A stretch of DNA of 50,158 nucleotides from a candidate division WOR-1 bacterium RIFOXYB2_FULL_37_13 (GCA_001771535.1 MEUB01000031.1:1-50158); one strand, 5' to 3'. Counted from the first letter of the stretch, positions 16,649-26,067 are shown. The notes: generated by a model from the sequence alone, not told the origin. Program-made: numbers and translations.

Positions 16649-17237
16649 AAAACTGTTTATTTGTTTTGTAGTTTTTATTATTTTATTTGTCTTTTTTTAT
16701 TCTTTTATTTTTCAAGGCATGGCTTCTTTTTTGAAAGTTCAGGATAAGCTTGAAAAGGCTGATATTGTTTTAACTTTAGCAGGCGACAGCAACGGAGAGC
16801 GTGTAGCTCAAGCCGTAGTGCTCTATAAGCAGGGTTATGCCCCCAAAATATTAATGAGCGGAGGGCCTGCTGTGTGGAATTTAACATATGCCCAAAATAT
16901 GCGAAGACAGGCGACAAGCCTCGGTGTCCCCTCAAAAGATGTTATTCTCCAAGACAGGTCAAAATCAACTTTGGAGGATATAAAATTTTCTTTGCCGATC
17001 CTAAAGAAGCTGTCTGCAAAAAAGTTGATCCTTGTAACCTCTCCCACCCACATAAGAAGAGCAACTCTTGTTGCTCGCAAGTATTATGGCAGAGAAGGGA
17101 TAAAGGTAATTGCTTATCCTGTGCAGGAAAGCGACTTTAACCCAGATCGATGGTGGACTCGGCATGAAGATTTACAGCTTGTTGTTTGGGAATATATTTC
17201 GCTTGCCGGTTATTTATTGAAGGGAGAGTTGTTTTGA
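16641..17237 (+). CDS. DUF218/YdcF-SanA-like membrane-anchored protein
   Basis: One N-terminal membrane segment (residues 5-28) precedes a DUF218 domain: DIVLTLAGDSNGERVAQAVVLYKQGYAPKILMSGG, then VILQDRSKSTLEDIKFS and TSPTHIRRATLVARKYYG. Family members such as ElyC and SanA affect envelope biogenesis; the reaction is not established. The position inside the polysaccharide operon supports an envelope role. The ATG overlaps the GtrA gene by eight bases and has GGAG upstream. Confidence 0.85.
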   Translation: MLKKLFICFVVFIILFVFFYSFIFQGMASFLKVQDKLEKADIVLTLAGDSNGERVAQAVVLYKQGYAPKILMSGGPAVWNLTYAQNMRRQATSLGVPSKDVILQDRSKSTLEDIKFSLPILKKLSAKKLILVTSPTHIRRATLVARKYYGREGIKVIAYPVQESDFNPDRWWTRHEDLQLVVWEYISLAGYLLKGELF

Positions 17238-17266
17238 TATAGAATGAAGAAAAAAGAGGAGTTTGC

Positions 17267-18292
17267 ATGTTAAAAGATGTTATTCTAGTAACCGGTGGTG
17301 CAGGATATATTGGAGCTGTTCTTGTTCGTGAACTCCTGGCAAAGGGAGAAAAGGTTCGTGTTTTTGATAAGCTTTATTTTGGATCTGCTTCCCTTGAAAG
17401 CGTAAAAGCTCAAATTGATTTAATTCAAGGGGATGTCAGGCACTTTCCTGCTAGTGCGTTAGATAATGTTAAGGCGGTTATACATCTTGGTTCATTAAGC
17501 AACGATCCTACTGCCGAATTTGACCCCAAAGCCAATAAAGAAATAAATTTTGAAGGTACAATGCGTGTAGCTGAGGCTTGCAAAAAGAAGGGGGTCCCTC
17601 GCTTTACTTTTGCAAGTTCTGCGGCGATTATTGGGTTTCATGTTGATACAATTGCGGATGAAAATTACACGCCAAATCCCCAATCAGAATACGCGCAATC
17701 AAAGTTAGATGCTGAAAACGGGCTTCTTTCACTTGTTTCAGATAAATTTTCTCCTGTTATTTTTAGACAGGCCACAGTGTTTGGATTTTCGCCACGCATG
17801 CGATGGGACCTTGTTGTAAACACCATGACCAAAGATGCCTTTTCAAAAGGAAATATTTTTGTTTATTGCGCGGGGGACAATTGGCGCCCTCTTGTCCATG
17901 TAAAAGATATAGCTTTGGCGCATATTGAGGCAATTATGGCTCCAAAAGACAAAGTAAAAGGAGAGATCTTTAATCTTGTCCACAAAAATTACAGAATATT
18001 GGAACTTGGGCATTGGGTAAGGGAAATTTTAAAAGAAAAAGCTCCGGTTAATGTTGAAGTTTTGTTTGGTTCAAAAGAGGCAAGAAGTTACAGGATTTCG
18101 GGAGAAAAGTTAAAACAGAATCTCGGGTTTGAAGCAAAACATTCTGTTGAAGAAGCTGTTATTGAAATATATAATATTCTCCATTCCGGCAAATTTGTCG
18201 ATTTCCAAAATCCAATTTACTATAACATCGAATGGATGAAGCTTCTTGTAGATATGGAACAGAAGCTTAAAGTAATAGGCAAGGTGTTCTGA
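17267..18292 (+). CDS. NAD-dependent sugar epimerase/dehydratase (SDR)
   Basis: An extended SDR with VTGGAGYIGAVLVREL at the N-terminus and SEYAQSKLDAE carrying the Y-x3-K pair. FASSAAIIGF occupies the third catalytic strand, and FRQATVFGFSPRMRWDLVVN is the substrate-binding region of NDP-hexose epimerases/reductases. At 341 residues it is full length. The exact sugar is not readable. AGAGGAG lies five bases before the ATG. The gene stands next to an RfbD-like reductase, so the two may complete a deoxysugar. Confidence 0.85.
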   Translation: MLKDVILVTGGAGYIGAVLVRELLAKGEKVRVFDKLYFGSASLESVKAQIDLIQGDVRHFPASALDNVKAVIHLGSLSNDPTAEFDPKANKEINFEGTMRVAEACKKKGVPRFTFASSAAIIGFHVDTIADENYTPNPQSEYAQSKLDAENGLLSLVSDKFSPVIFRQATVFGFSPRMRWDLVVNTMTKDAFSKGNIFVYCAGDNWRPLVHVKDIALAHIEAIMAPKDKVKGEIFNLVHKNYRILELGHWVREILKEKAPVNVEVLFGSKEARSYRISGEKLKQNLGFEAKHSVEEAVIEIYNILHSGKFVDFQNPIYYNIEWMKLLVDMEQKLKVIGKVF

Positions 18293-18293
18293 C

Positions 18294-18324
18294 GTGTACA
18301 GTGTGAAGTATACAGTGTACAGTA
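18294..18324. repeat. GTGTACAGT repeat, copy group 1
   Basis: Two exact direct copies of GTGTACAGT (18294-18302 and 18315-18323) flank a related GAAGTATAC core, filling the space between the SDR gene and the RfbD-like gene. The same 9-mer recurs in a hairpin on the far side of the RfbD-like gene. Confidence 0.85.
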
Positions 18325-18338
18325 AGGACAAGACAATT

Positions 18339-19211
18339 ATGAAAATAGCTGTAATAGGTGCTGATGGGCAACTTGGAACTGATTTATGCAAGGTTATCCC
18401 TGAATCAGAACGGATCCCTTTAACTTTAAAAGATATAGATATAACTGATTTTGACAGCGCTTTAAATGTTTTGACCAGGCTCACCCCTGATGTTGTTATA
18501 AATACAGCTGCTTATCATCGGGTTGATGATTGCGAAGATAACGATCTTTTGGCGTACAAAGTCAATGCACATGGAGCCAGAAATCTGGCCTTGGCTTGTA
18601 AATTGCTCAATGCCGCATTAGTCCACATATCAACGGATTATGTTTTTGATGGAGAGAAAAAATCTCCATATGTCGAGGAAGATACACCCAATCCTAAAAC
18701 AGCTTATGGGATTTCAAAACTCGCGGGAGAAGAATTTATCAAATATTTATGGCAAAAGTATTTTATTATAAGAACCTCGGGCTTGTATGGAGTTGCGGGA
18801 TGTCTAGGCAAAGGAGGAGGAAATTTTGTCGAGAATATGATAAAACGTCAAAAAGAGGGACAAACTATAAAAGTTGTAGATGATGAAGTTTTAACTCCGA
18901 CATATACGTTCCATCTTGCAAGCCAGATTGAAAAGCTTATAAAAACAGACAAATATGGCTTATATCATATAACAAACCAAGGAGAATGTTCTTGGTGGGA
19001 ATATACGGTCAAGATTTTTGAAATGTTAAACATACGGGTTGAAGTTGCAAGGACAAAAGCAAGCGAATATAAAACAAAAGCTAACCGCCCCAAGTACTCT
19101 GTTTTAGAGAATAAGCGCTCAAAAGAGATAGGGCTTGACATCATGCCGCCTTGGGAAGTTGGTCTTGCAGAGTATCTACAAGAGAAGGGGTACAAAAGAG
19201 TGAACAGTTAA
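18339..19211 (+). CDS. dTDP-4-dehydrorhamnose reductase-like protein
   Basis: RfbD-type reductases make dTDP-L-rhamnose from dTDP-4-keto-rhamnose. The protein starts MKIAVIGADGQLGTDL (the RfbD nucleotide-binding loop). It contains VVINTAAYHRVDDCEDN, STDYVFDGEKKSPYVEED, PKTAYGISKLAGEE with Y-x3-K, and RTSGLYG, all family hallmarks. The length of 290 residues is normal. I start at the ATG with AAGGA upstream because the frame further up is only repeat DNA. RfbA, RfbB and RfbC are not in the window, so they must be encoded elsewhere, or this enzyme serves a related sugar. Confidence 0.88.
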   Translation: MKIAVIGADGQLGTDLCKVIPESERIPLTLKDIDITDFDSALNVLTRLTPDVVINTAAYHRVDDCEDNDLLAYKVNAHGARNLALACKLLNAALVHISTDYVFDGEKKSPYVEEDTPNPKTAYGISKLAGEEFIKYLWQKYFIIRTSGLYGVAGCLGKGGGNFVENMIKRQKEGQTIKVVDDEVLTPTYTFHLASQIEKLIKTDKYGLYHITNQGECSWWEYTVKIFEMLNIRVEVARTKASEYKTKANRPKYSVLENKRSKEIGLDIMPPWEVGLAEYLQEKGYKRVNS

Positions 19212-19269
19212 CAGTGTACAGTTTACAGAAAAAAACTACTAATTAATACTACTGTACACTGTTAACTGT
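19204..19269. repeat. Inverted repeat of the GTGTACAGT family (possible hairpin)
   Basis: ACAGTTAACAGTGTACAGT at 19204-19222 is perfectly complementary to 19251-19269, a 19-base stem with a 28-base loop. The right side continues into another ACTGTACAC copy to 19273. The left arm overlaps the stop of the RfbD-like gene. It could be a transcript-processing or attenuation hairpin, or a mobile-repeat remnant. There is no U-run, so it is not a classical terminator. Confidence 0.85.
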
Positions 19270-19290
19270 ACACTGTAAACTATTATTAGT

Positions 19291-20376
19291 ATGAGGATAG
19301 CAATTGTACATGATTATTTGCACCAATATGGCGGAGCGGAGCGGGTAGTTGCGGTTCTTCACGAAATGTTTCCATCTGCCCCAATTTTTACTTCTATTTA
19401 TAATCCTGAAAATTTTCCGGAAGAATTTAAATCTATGGACATAAAAACATCCTTTATGCAAAAAATGCCCTGGATATTTAGCAATTTCAGAGCTTATTTT
19501 TGGCTTTATCCTTTTGCTTTTAATAGTTTTAACCTGAAAGGCTATGATTTAATTTTGTCTTCAAGCTCGGCTTTTGCCAAAGGGGTGAGAAAAAGTAAAG
19601 GAGCCAAACATGTTTGCTATTGCTATAATCCGATGCGTTTTGTTTGGCGGTATGGAGATTACATTTCAAAAGAATCGATGCCTTGGCTTTTGAAATTTAT
19701 CTTTCCTTTGTTTTTATATCCCTTGAAAATTTGGGATTTAATGAATTCCAGAAAAGTTGATTTTTTTGTGGTTATTTCAAAAGAAATAGAAAAGAGAGTA
19801 AAGTCGATATATAACAGGGATTCTGATATAATATATCCGCCTATCGACGTTGCAAAATTTACTCTTTCTGATATAAATAAAGATTATTTTCTTATCGTTT
19901 CACGTTTGGTGGCGTATAAAAGGATAGATATTCCGGTTAGAGCTTTTTCTCAATTAAAGCTCCCCCTGAAAATAGTCGGAGATGGTCCGGCAAAGAAGGA
20001 TTTAATTGCTGTTGCAAGTGAGAATATAGAATTTTTAGGCAAGGTTTCGGATGAAAAATTGAAAATTTTATATTCCCAATGTCGAGCTCTTGTTTTTTCC
20101 GGGGAGGAAGATTTTGGCATGACTCCTTTGGAGGCTTCTGCGTCAGGCCGCCCTGCGATTGCTTTTGCAAAAGGCGGTGCGCTGGAAACTGTTGTTGACC
20201 AAAAGACAGGTGTTCTGTTTTTTGATCAAACTGTTGAGAGTTTAATGGAAGCGATTGAAAAGTTTGAAAAAATGGAGTTTGATAAAAAAGAATTGAGAGA
20301 ACACGCCAAAAAATTTGACAAGGAAGTATTTAAAGAGAAATTAAGGAGCTTTTTACATGAAAATAAAATATTTTGA
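19291..20376 (+). CDS. GT4-family glycosyltransferase
   Basis: A 361-residue GT-B enzyme starting MRIAIVHDYLHQYGGAERV. SSSAFAKGVRK and CYCYNPMRFVW are typical of the WbaZ/mannosyltransferase-like GT4 group. The donor domain ends in GEEDFGMTPLEASASGRPAIAFAKGGALE. It follows the repeat hairpin without a Shine-Dalgarno and overlaps the next gene by 20 bases. Sugar specificity is unknown. Confidence 0.88.
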   Translation: MRIAIVHDYLHQYGGAERVVAVLHEMFPSAPIFTSIYNPENFPEEFKSMDIKTSFMQKMPWIFSNFRAYFWLYPFAFNSFNLKGYDLILSSSSAFAKGVRKSKGAKHVCYCYNPMRFVWRYGDYISKESMPWLLKFIFPLFLYPLKIWDLMNSRKVDFFVVISKEIEKRVKSIYNRDSDIIYPPIDVAKFTLSDINKDYFLIVSRLVAYKRIDIPVRAFSQLKLPLKIVGDGPAKKDLIAVASENIEFLGKVSDEKLKILYSQCRALVFSGEEDFGMTPLEASASGRPAIAFAKGGALETVVDQKTGVLFFDQTVESLMEAIEKFEKMEFDKKELREHAKKFDKEVFKEKLRSFLHENKIF

Positions 20377-22726
20377 CCGTGCGATTGAATGGTTGTTTTT
20401 TGCTTTAATGTTTTTGTCTCCTGTTATATTTGATCGTCGAATTGGGATTGTTTTTTCCGGCACAAAATCATGGATTATACGCCTTTTCTTACTGATAATT
20501 CTTACAATTTGGGCAATAAAGCTTTTAGTCGGAGGTCGCCACAATTTCAAGAGAACAATTCTTGACTGGCCGATTTTATCTTATCTTTTATGTATAACAG
20601 CTGCTACCATTACTTCTCTGCAGGTTCTTATAAGTTTCTTCGGGTTTTATGGACGTTATGAAGGGCTAATCACCTGGTATTCCTATGCTTTGATGTTTTT
20701 TATCGCGGTTAATTACCTGCGCGGGTTCGATAAACTTAAAAATTTTATTGCTCTTATAATACCTGTGTCAACCGCAATGTCAATTTATGGTGTTATCCAG
20801 CGGCAGGGAACAGACCCTTATGTTTGGGGCGGGGTTGTAACATGGCAAAGGGTTATAGCTACAATCGGCCAGCCAAACTTTTTGGCCGCATATGTGTGCA
20901 TGGCTTTCTTTATTTTGATGTTTTTCATTTTGACTCACAACAATAGTGGCAATAATAATGTTTTACACAATGAAAAAAAGAACAAAAAGAATATGCTCCC
21001 ACAAAAGCAGGGATTAGGAGATATATATTTTATAAGTGAGACGCTCCTTCCTGTTGTTTATTATTTTGCTGTTCCGTTGCTTTTTATTGTTATGATATAT
21101 TCTCAATCAGGGCAAAATGTTTTTTTCTGGTATTTGTTTTTTGCAGCTATGACTTTTGCCGGATTAAGGTTTGCCTATACCTATAATAAATTGCCTGATA
21201 TTGTATTGAAAGTTTTGGTTTTAATCAGTTTGGGATTGAATTATATCTGCCTTTTTTATACTCAAAGCCGCGGGGGTTATTTGGGGTTTGCGGTTGGTAT
21301 GGTCTTACTGATTGTATTTATTCCGCGAAAACGTTTTTTGAGTAATTGGAAGATACTTTTGGCATTGGCTGTTATTATTTCAGTTATAACTATTGCCACG
21401 GCAATTGATCCTGATTTTTCGCCGTTTGCCAGATTCGGCAGCGAAATAAAAACTAATACGGATGTTTCAAGTGATACAGCTGATAAACCCGATGAATCGG
21501 GCGATCATCTGGAATTTGGAGGGGCGGCCGGTTCACGGGGCGAAACATGGAAAAGTGCTTTGGGGATTATTGCCGATATGCCTGTATTTGGAGCTGGCCC
21601 TGAAGTTTTAAAAATGGTTTTTCCTCGTTATGAAACAAACCTGTTTCGTTTTAAAGAGGGTTTTCATGTAAAACAGGATCGCTGCCATAATGAAACATTT
21701 GATGTGCCGGCTACAAAAGGGTTAATAGCTTTTTTTGTTTATATTTTTATCTTGTTTTTGGTTTTTCAATATGGATTTCGCAAAATAAAAGTTGTTGATG
21801 ATGATAAAAAGGTCTTTTTAGTTGCTCTTCTTGCCGCGATAACTTCGTACCTTATACAAAACCAGTTTAGCTTTGGAGTTGTTGCGATTACTTCTCTTTT
21901 TTGGGTTATGTGGGCGCTTATAATGAATATTGAGTCTAATCCATTTAAAGAGGATGAACGTGAAATAACATTTGAAAATATTCCCTGGTTTTATGCGGCA
22001 GTCCTTTTGGTTGTGGTTTTTATTTTGGGTTATGTTTTTATCCTTCAGTTTGAAGCAGATAAATATTTTAAAACAGGAAAAAATTATATGGATTTCAAAC
22101 GTTATGAAGAGTCTTTGTCATGGTTTAAAAAATCTTTAGATACCTTTCCGATTGAAGGGGGTACTATTACTTATCAGGGGATCTCTACTTTAAACTCATC
22201 ATTTTCAGCAAAACCTGAAGACAGAGACAAAATACTTGAAAAATCCTTGCAAATATTTAAGTACGGAATGCAGGTTGATCCTTACAATGCTGACAATTTA
22301 TACATTACAGCAAGAATATACATGATAAAAGGGGACGCAAAAAAAGCTGAAGAATTCACGCGAAAAGCATTAAAAATTGATCCCTATTACGCGGAGGCCC
22401 ATCTGATTTTGGCGTCAATAAAAGAAATGCGGGGGGATTTTAAAGCCGCGCAAGCAGATTATAAGGAGGCTAATCGTATTAACCCGAATCTTGTGGAGCC
22501 AAAAATAAAAATTGCTTTTGAGCAGATGAGCCAAGGAAATTTTCAGGAGGCTTTTAAAATATTCCAGGATGTTTTAGTAATTGACCCTAAAAATATTCAA
22601 GTGCACAACGGCTTGGGTGCCATTTACGCAAAAACAGGGAACAGCCCAAGGGCCAAAGAAGAATTTGAACAGGTTTTGGAATTGGATCCAAACAATGCTT
22701 ACGCGAAGATGATGTTGAAAAAATGA
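20357..22726 (+). CDS. Wzy/O-antigen ligase-like membrane protein with C-terminal TPRs
   Basis: A 789-residue protein. Residues 1 to about 590 hold roughly a dozen membrane helices with the Wzy_C (O-antigen ligase/polymerase) region FYTQSRGGYLGFAVGMV and a large periplasmic loop containing ETWKSALGIIADMPVFGAGPEV. The last 180 residues are TPR repeats (for example AEEFTRKALKIDPYYAEAHL, AFKIFQDVLVIDPKNIQVHN, AKEEFEQVLELDPNNAYAKM). It should polymerise or ligate lipid-linked repeat units on the periplasmic side. TPR-tailed versions are known and may bind partners. AAGGAG lies eight bases before the ATG; the stop overlaps the next ATG. Confidence 0.88.
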   Translation: MKIKYFDRAIEWLFFALMFLSPVIFDRRIGIVFSGTKSWIIRLFLLIILTIWAIKLLVGGRHNFKRTILDWPILSYLLCITAATITSLQVLISFFGFYGRYEGLITWYSYALMFFIAVNYLRGFDKLKNFIALIIPVSTAMSIYGVIQRQGTDPYVWGGVVTWQRVIATIGQPNFLAAYVCMAFFILMFFILTHNNSGNNNVLHNEKKNKKNMLPQKQGLGDIYFISETLLPVVYYFAVPLLFIVMIYSQSGQNVFFWYLFFAAMTFAGLRFAYTYNKLPDIVLKVLVLISLGLNYICLFYTQSRGGYLGFAVGMVLLIVFIPRKRFLSNWKILLALAVIISVITIATAIDPDFSPFARFGSEIKTNTDVSSDTADKPDESGDHLEFGGAAGSRGETWKSALGIIADMPVFGAGPEVLKMVFPRYETNLFRFKEGFHVKQDRCHNETFDVPATKGLIAFFVYIFILFLVFQYGFRKIKVVDDDKKVFLVALLAAITSYLIQNQFSFGVVAITSLFWVMWALIMNIESNPFKEDEREITFENIPWFYAAVLLVVVFILGYVFILQFEADKYFKTGKNYMDFKRYEESLSWFKKSLDTFPIEGGTITYQGISTLNSSFSAKPEDRDKILEKSLQIFKYGMQVDPYNADNLYITARIYMIKGDAKKAEEFTRKALKIDPYYAEAHLILASIKEMRGDFKAAQADYKEANRINPNLVEPKIKIAFEQMSQGNFQEAFKIFQDVLVIDPKNIQVHNGLGAIYAKTGNSPRAKEEFEQVLELDPNNAYAKMMLKK

Positions 22727-24108
22727 AAGTTTTATTAGATGCGATTTTAATAAATATTTCCTTCTTGTTTGCCTACTATCTCAGATTTGAAATAATGACT
22801 TTTTTGGGGCCGGAGACTACCCCTTTATTCAACAATTATTACGGTACGTTGATTTTTATTACTTTATTGTGGCTTGCTATTTTTAAGTTGTTTGGTTTGT
22901 ACGACAAAAAGATCAATGATTTTATAGATGAGATGGCTCTTTTGTTTGGGTCTGTCACTTTTTCTTCGTTATTTCTTTTTGGGCTCTTGTTTTTATATAG
23001 AGGGTTTTGGTTCTCGCGTTTGGTTATAGTGAACGCATGGATTATTTCTTTTTTCCTGCTTCTTGTTTTCCGGTTGATTTTGAAATTGGGGAAAAGAGCT
23101 TTACTGAAAAGAGGGATCGGAGTTAAAAAGCTTTTAATCGTAGGAGCGGGTGAGGTTGGGGAAACACTCGCGGGTCGTTTTATTTCCGATAAAACATTGG
23201 GAGGCAATCCTGTAGCTTTTTTAGATGATGATCCGGCAAATATAGGGAAGAGCCTCCATGGCATTTTTGTTATAGGCAACACTGAAGATTTAAAAAAAAG
23301 GGTGAAAGAGCTTTCTGTTGAAGAGGTTATTTTTGCAACCACCCAAATATCATATCAAAAAATACTCGACCTTATTACAGAATGCGAAACTTATGGCGTA
23401 AGCTTTAAGATTGTTCCGGGAATATTTGAAATAATAGCATCAAGGATAAGCGTTGATGAAGTGGGCGGTGTTCCTTTGATGACGATTTCTGAAATCGGGC
23501 TGGCCGGCTTTAACGCTTTTTTAAAACGCGCAGTGGATATAATTTTATCTTTTATCCTGATTATCCTGCTTTTGCCTATTTTTGCCGTTGTGGCTTTACT
23601 TATAAAATGGGACTCATCTGGTTCTGTGCTTTTTGCCCAGGCAAGAGTGGGAAAAGATGGAAATCTTTTTCCAATGCTTAAATTCCGTTCGATGGCGCAA
23701 AACGCGGAAGATGTTTTTGATAATATTAAAGAAAAATCGGAAGTTGAGGGATATATCTTTAAAATTAAAAATGATCCGCGGATGACTAGGATGGGCAAAT
23801 GGATAAGACGGCTCAGCATAGATGAGCTTCCCCAGATTTTAAATGTTTTTATGGGTCAAATGAGCCTTGTAGGGCCTAGGCCTCCGCTGCCTCGCGAGGT
23901 TGAAAAATATTCACCCTGGCATAGAAAGCGTTTGCGAATAGCTCCGGGGATTACAGGCCTTTGGCAGGTTTCAGGACGTTCTCTTTTGCCATTTGAGGAT
24001 ATGGTAAGGCTTGATATTTATTATATCGAAAACTGGTCTTTATGGCTTGATTTTAAAATCCTTTGCAGGACAATTCCTGTGGTGATAACTGCTCATGGGG
24101 CATTTTAG
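22723..24108 (+). CDS. Undecaprenyl-phosphate sugar phosphotransferase (WcaJ/WbaP-like)
   Basis: It starts repeat-unit synthesis by moving a sugar-1-phosphate from an NDP-sugar to undecaprenyl phosphate. Four N-terminal hydrophobic helices are followed by a Rossmann-like CoA-binding-type domain (LLIVGAGEVGETLAGRF). The C-terminal bacterial sugar transferase domain has FKIKNDPRMTRMGKWIRRLS, DELPQILNVFMGQMSLVGPR and APGITGLWQVSGRS. At 461 residues it is full length. It is the last gene of the cluster, and its stop overlaps that of the convergent minus-strand gene by three bases. Confidence 0.94.
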   Translation: MKVLLDAILINISFLFAYYLRFEIMTFLGPETTPLFNNYYGTLIFITLLWLAIFKLFGLYDKKINDFIDEMALLFGSVTFSSLFLFGLLFLYRGFWFSRLVIVNAWIISFFLLLVFRLILKLGKRALLKRGIGVKKLLIVGAGEVGETLAGRFISDKTLGGNPVAFLDDDPANIGKSLHGIFVIGNTEDLKKRVKELSVEEVIFATTQISYQKILDLITECETYGVSFKIVPGIFEIIASRISVDEVGGVPLMTISEIGLAGFNAFLKRAVDIILSFILIILLLPIFAVVALLIKWDSSGSVLFAQARVGKDGNLFPMLKFRSMAQNAEDVFDNIKEKSEVEGYIFKIKNDPRMTRMGKWIRRLSIDELPQILNVFMGQMSLVGPRPPLPREVEKYSPWHRKRLRIAPGITGLWQVSGRSLLPFEDMVRLDIYYIENWSLWLDFKILCRTIPVVITAHGAF

Positions 24109-26021
24109 AGAACAATAATTTTGCCTCTTTTAACTGCTTTGCCTCCTTGAGTGTCTGTTGCGATAATTATATAGGAATAAATCCCTGGAGAAACGTTTTT
24201 TCCATTTGAATTTTTTCCGTTCCAACTTATTGTTCCAGACGTTAAAGGGCTGGCTATTGTGCTTTTATACAGCAATTCTCCCGTTATTGAAAATATATAA
24301 AGATTAATATTGGCGGGGCTCGAAAGAGTATATTTAATTATTGTTTCTTCTTGAAAAGCCATGTTAAACGGGTTGGGCCCATTTTGCAGATTTGTGATGC
24401 TTAAATTGGAAGACGCGCTATTGGCATATATATTTGCGTTTGTCGATGATAATACAATTGAACAGCTTTCACAGCTTGAGGAATTACCGGCTTTATCGTA
24501 AAGCAAATATTCTATAATATATTTTCCGTCCGTTGATAGTGGTTTTAGCGGAGTAAAGCTGACAGTATTTCCGCTGCAAACAGTTTTTCCTGATACCTCC
24601 GAACTTCCTTCTGATATTTTTATGATGGTAGAGGCGGAATCAATGCCGGAGTTGGTTTCTTTTATCGGTATAATTATTTGGGTTGGGGTTGCCATTATAG
24701 ACTCTTTGACTATAGAAGGAGATTTGTTATCGATTCCAAAAGAGATTATCTCTTCTCCCATATTTCCCATTTTATCTTCAGCTTGCATCCTAAGAAGATG
24801 GCTTCCTTCTTTTAACTGATCCGGCAATAAAATAAAACCGGATACATTGTTGTTTGTAAAAGGGTAAAGTGAAAAATCGGCCATAACTTGGTCATCTATA
24901 AATATTTGAGGAGTATCTTTTAGGTCATGGTTTTTATCTATTACATTGGCGCTCAAAAAAACCGCAGCTCCTTGTTTGAACCATAAATTTTTTGACGGAG
25001 AAATGATTGTCAACTGTGGTGCATCTGGATTGTGTAAAATGGCTTTTTTGATTTCATCATTTTTATTCGCAAAAAGAATAATGTCGTTTTTATCCGTAAA
25101 GCAATCTATTGGCATTTCTCCTTGATAAAAAACATCTTTCAGGTTTGTTGTTGTATTTATAATTTTTTTATTATTTGACAATTTAATGAGGCTTTTTGTA
25201 TTTGAAGAAAACAGTTTTTGGCTAAAAGAGATAAGCGTCCATGAGCTATCTGTTTTTGAGTCTATGCTTGAAATCTCCTCTGGCGACTCATATGCCAACC
25301 AGGGAATTTTTGTGTTTGGTTGGAAACAAAATATACGGTAACCGGACGGAGATTTTTCCAGCCAGGCAAAGAAAGATTTTGCAAGTTCAATAATATCATT
25401 GTTTGAAGCGTATACTTCTTTTTTATTGCTAAAAGTTATGCCTTGGTTGTTGGATTCTGCTTTATAGATTGTTTTGTTTTCTATAAAGTACAGAGATAAC
25501 AATTGCTCGTCCCCGTAAAAGGCCCAATCTATGATATTAGGCGAACTCGCCAGCAATTGCCGCGGCGCGAAACTTTTTCCGTTGTTTTGTGAGGATATGT
25601 AATAGACATCATTGCCTTTTTTAAAAACTATATGCCATACATCTTTTATTATTTTTATAGAAAACGCGTCGGGCTCAAAATCAGAAAAAAGTTGTTTTGG
25701 TTTTGAGTAGATTTCTCCTTTGTTTCTGCTTTCTTCTACCCAAAGGGCATCATCTTTTTGCCAGAACATATATAATATGCCGTTTGAGTTTTCCTGTAAA
25801 ATGCCGGTTGATTCATAGGTTGAGTTTAAAGGAATTTTTTTCCAGGTATCTCCGAAGTTTGTGGAGCGGTAATAACCATTTTGGCTGATATAGTGTAGAT
25901 TTTTTTGTGTATCCTGAAAGATTTTGGCATGTGAAACTGCCGCGAGAATAAATAGTATTACTATTATTGAGGAAATATGCCTTGAAATTGTATAATATCC
26001 AATAACTTCCCGTAGTTTCAT
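24105..26021 (-). CDS. Secreted BNR-repeat protein with FlgD-Ig-like C-terminal domain
   Basis: A 638-residue exported protein. An N-terminal hydrophobic segment (residues 17-30) acts as signal or anchor. Four Asp-box-like BNR repeats follow at about residues 53-60 (STNFGDTW), 98-105, 144-151 and 190-197, suggesting a beta-propeller of sialidase or photosynthesis-factor type. Ig-like strands come next, and the last about 90 residues have NGPNPFN, then WNGKNSNGKNVSPGIYSY, the FlgD-Ig/sorting-like domain of many exported proteins. No sialidase catalytic set is evident. The ATG lies seven bases after a TATAAT box with no Shine-Dalgarno. Convergence with the polysaccharide cluster suggests a surface role, but this is inference. 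Confidence 0.8.
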   Translation of the reverse strand: MKLREVIGYYTISRHISSIIVILFILAAVSHAKIFQDTQKNLHYISQNGYYRSTNFGDTWKKIPLNSTYESTGILQENSNGILYMFWQKDDALWVEESRNKGEIYSKPKQLFSDFEPDAFSIKIIKDVWHIVFKKGNDVYYISSQNNGKSFAPRQLLASSPNIIDWAFYGDEQLLSLYFIENKTIYKAESNNQGITFSNKKEVYASNNDIIELAKSFFAWLEKSPSGYRIFCFQPNTKIPWLAYESPEEISSIDSKTDSSWTLISFSQKLFSSNTKSLIKLSNNKKIINTTTNLKDVFYQGEMPIDCFTDKNDIILFANKNDEIKKAILHNPDAPQLTIISPSKNLWFKQGAAVFLSANVIDKNHDLKDTPQIFIDDQVMADFSLYPFTNNNVSGFILLPDQLKEGSHLLRMQAEDKMGNMGEEIISFGIDNKSPSIVKESIMATPTQIIIPIKETNSGIDSASTIIKISEGSSEVSGKTVCSGNTVSFTPLKPLSTDGKYIIEYLLYDKAGNSSSCESCSIVLSSTNANIYANSASSNLSITNLQNGPNPFNMAFQEETIIKYTLSSPANINLYIFSITGELLYKSTIASPLTSGTISWNGKNSNGKNVSPGIYSYIIIATDTQGGKAVKRGKIIVL

Positions 26022-26028
26022 ATAAAGA

Positions 26029-26056
26029 ATTATATTGCTTTATAGATCAAAATCAA
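26029..26056 (-). promoter_or_regulatory. Promoter of the secreted BNR protein gene
   Basis: On the minus strand TTGATT (26056-26051), a 16-base spacer and TATAAT (26034-26029) form a good sigma-70-like promoter. The ATG comes seven bases later, so the transcript would be essentially leaderless. Confidence 0.6.
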
Positions 26057-26067
26057 GTAAGGAATAA

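Noticed and set aside
18294-18338. N-terminal extension of the RfbD-like protein from a GTG at 18294
   Set aside because: The extra 15 codons are encoded by the GTGTACAGT repeat, and the family begins at the ATG with AAGGA upstream.
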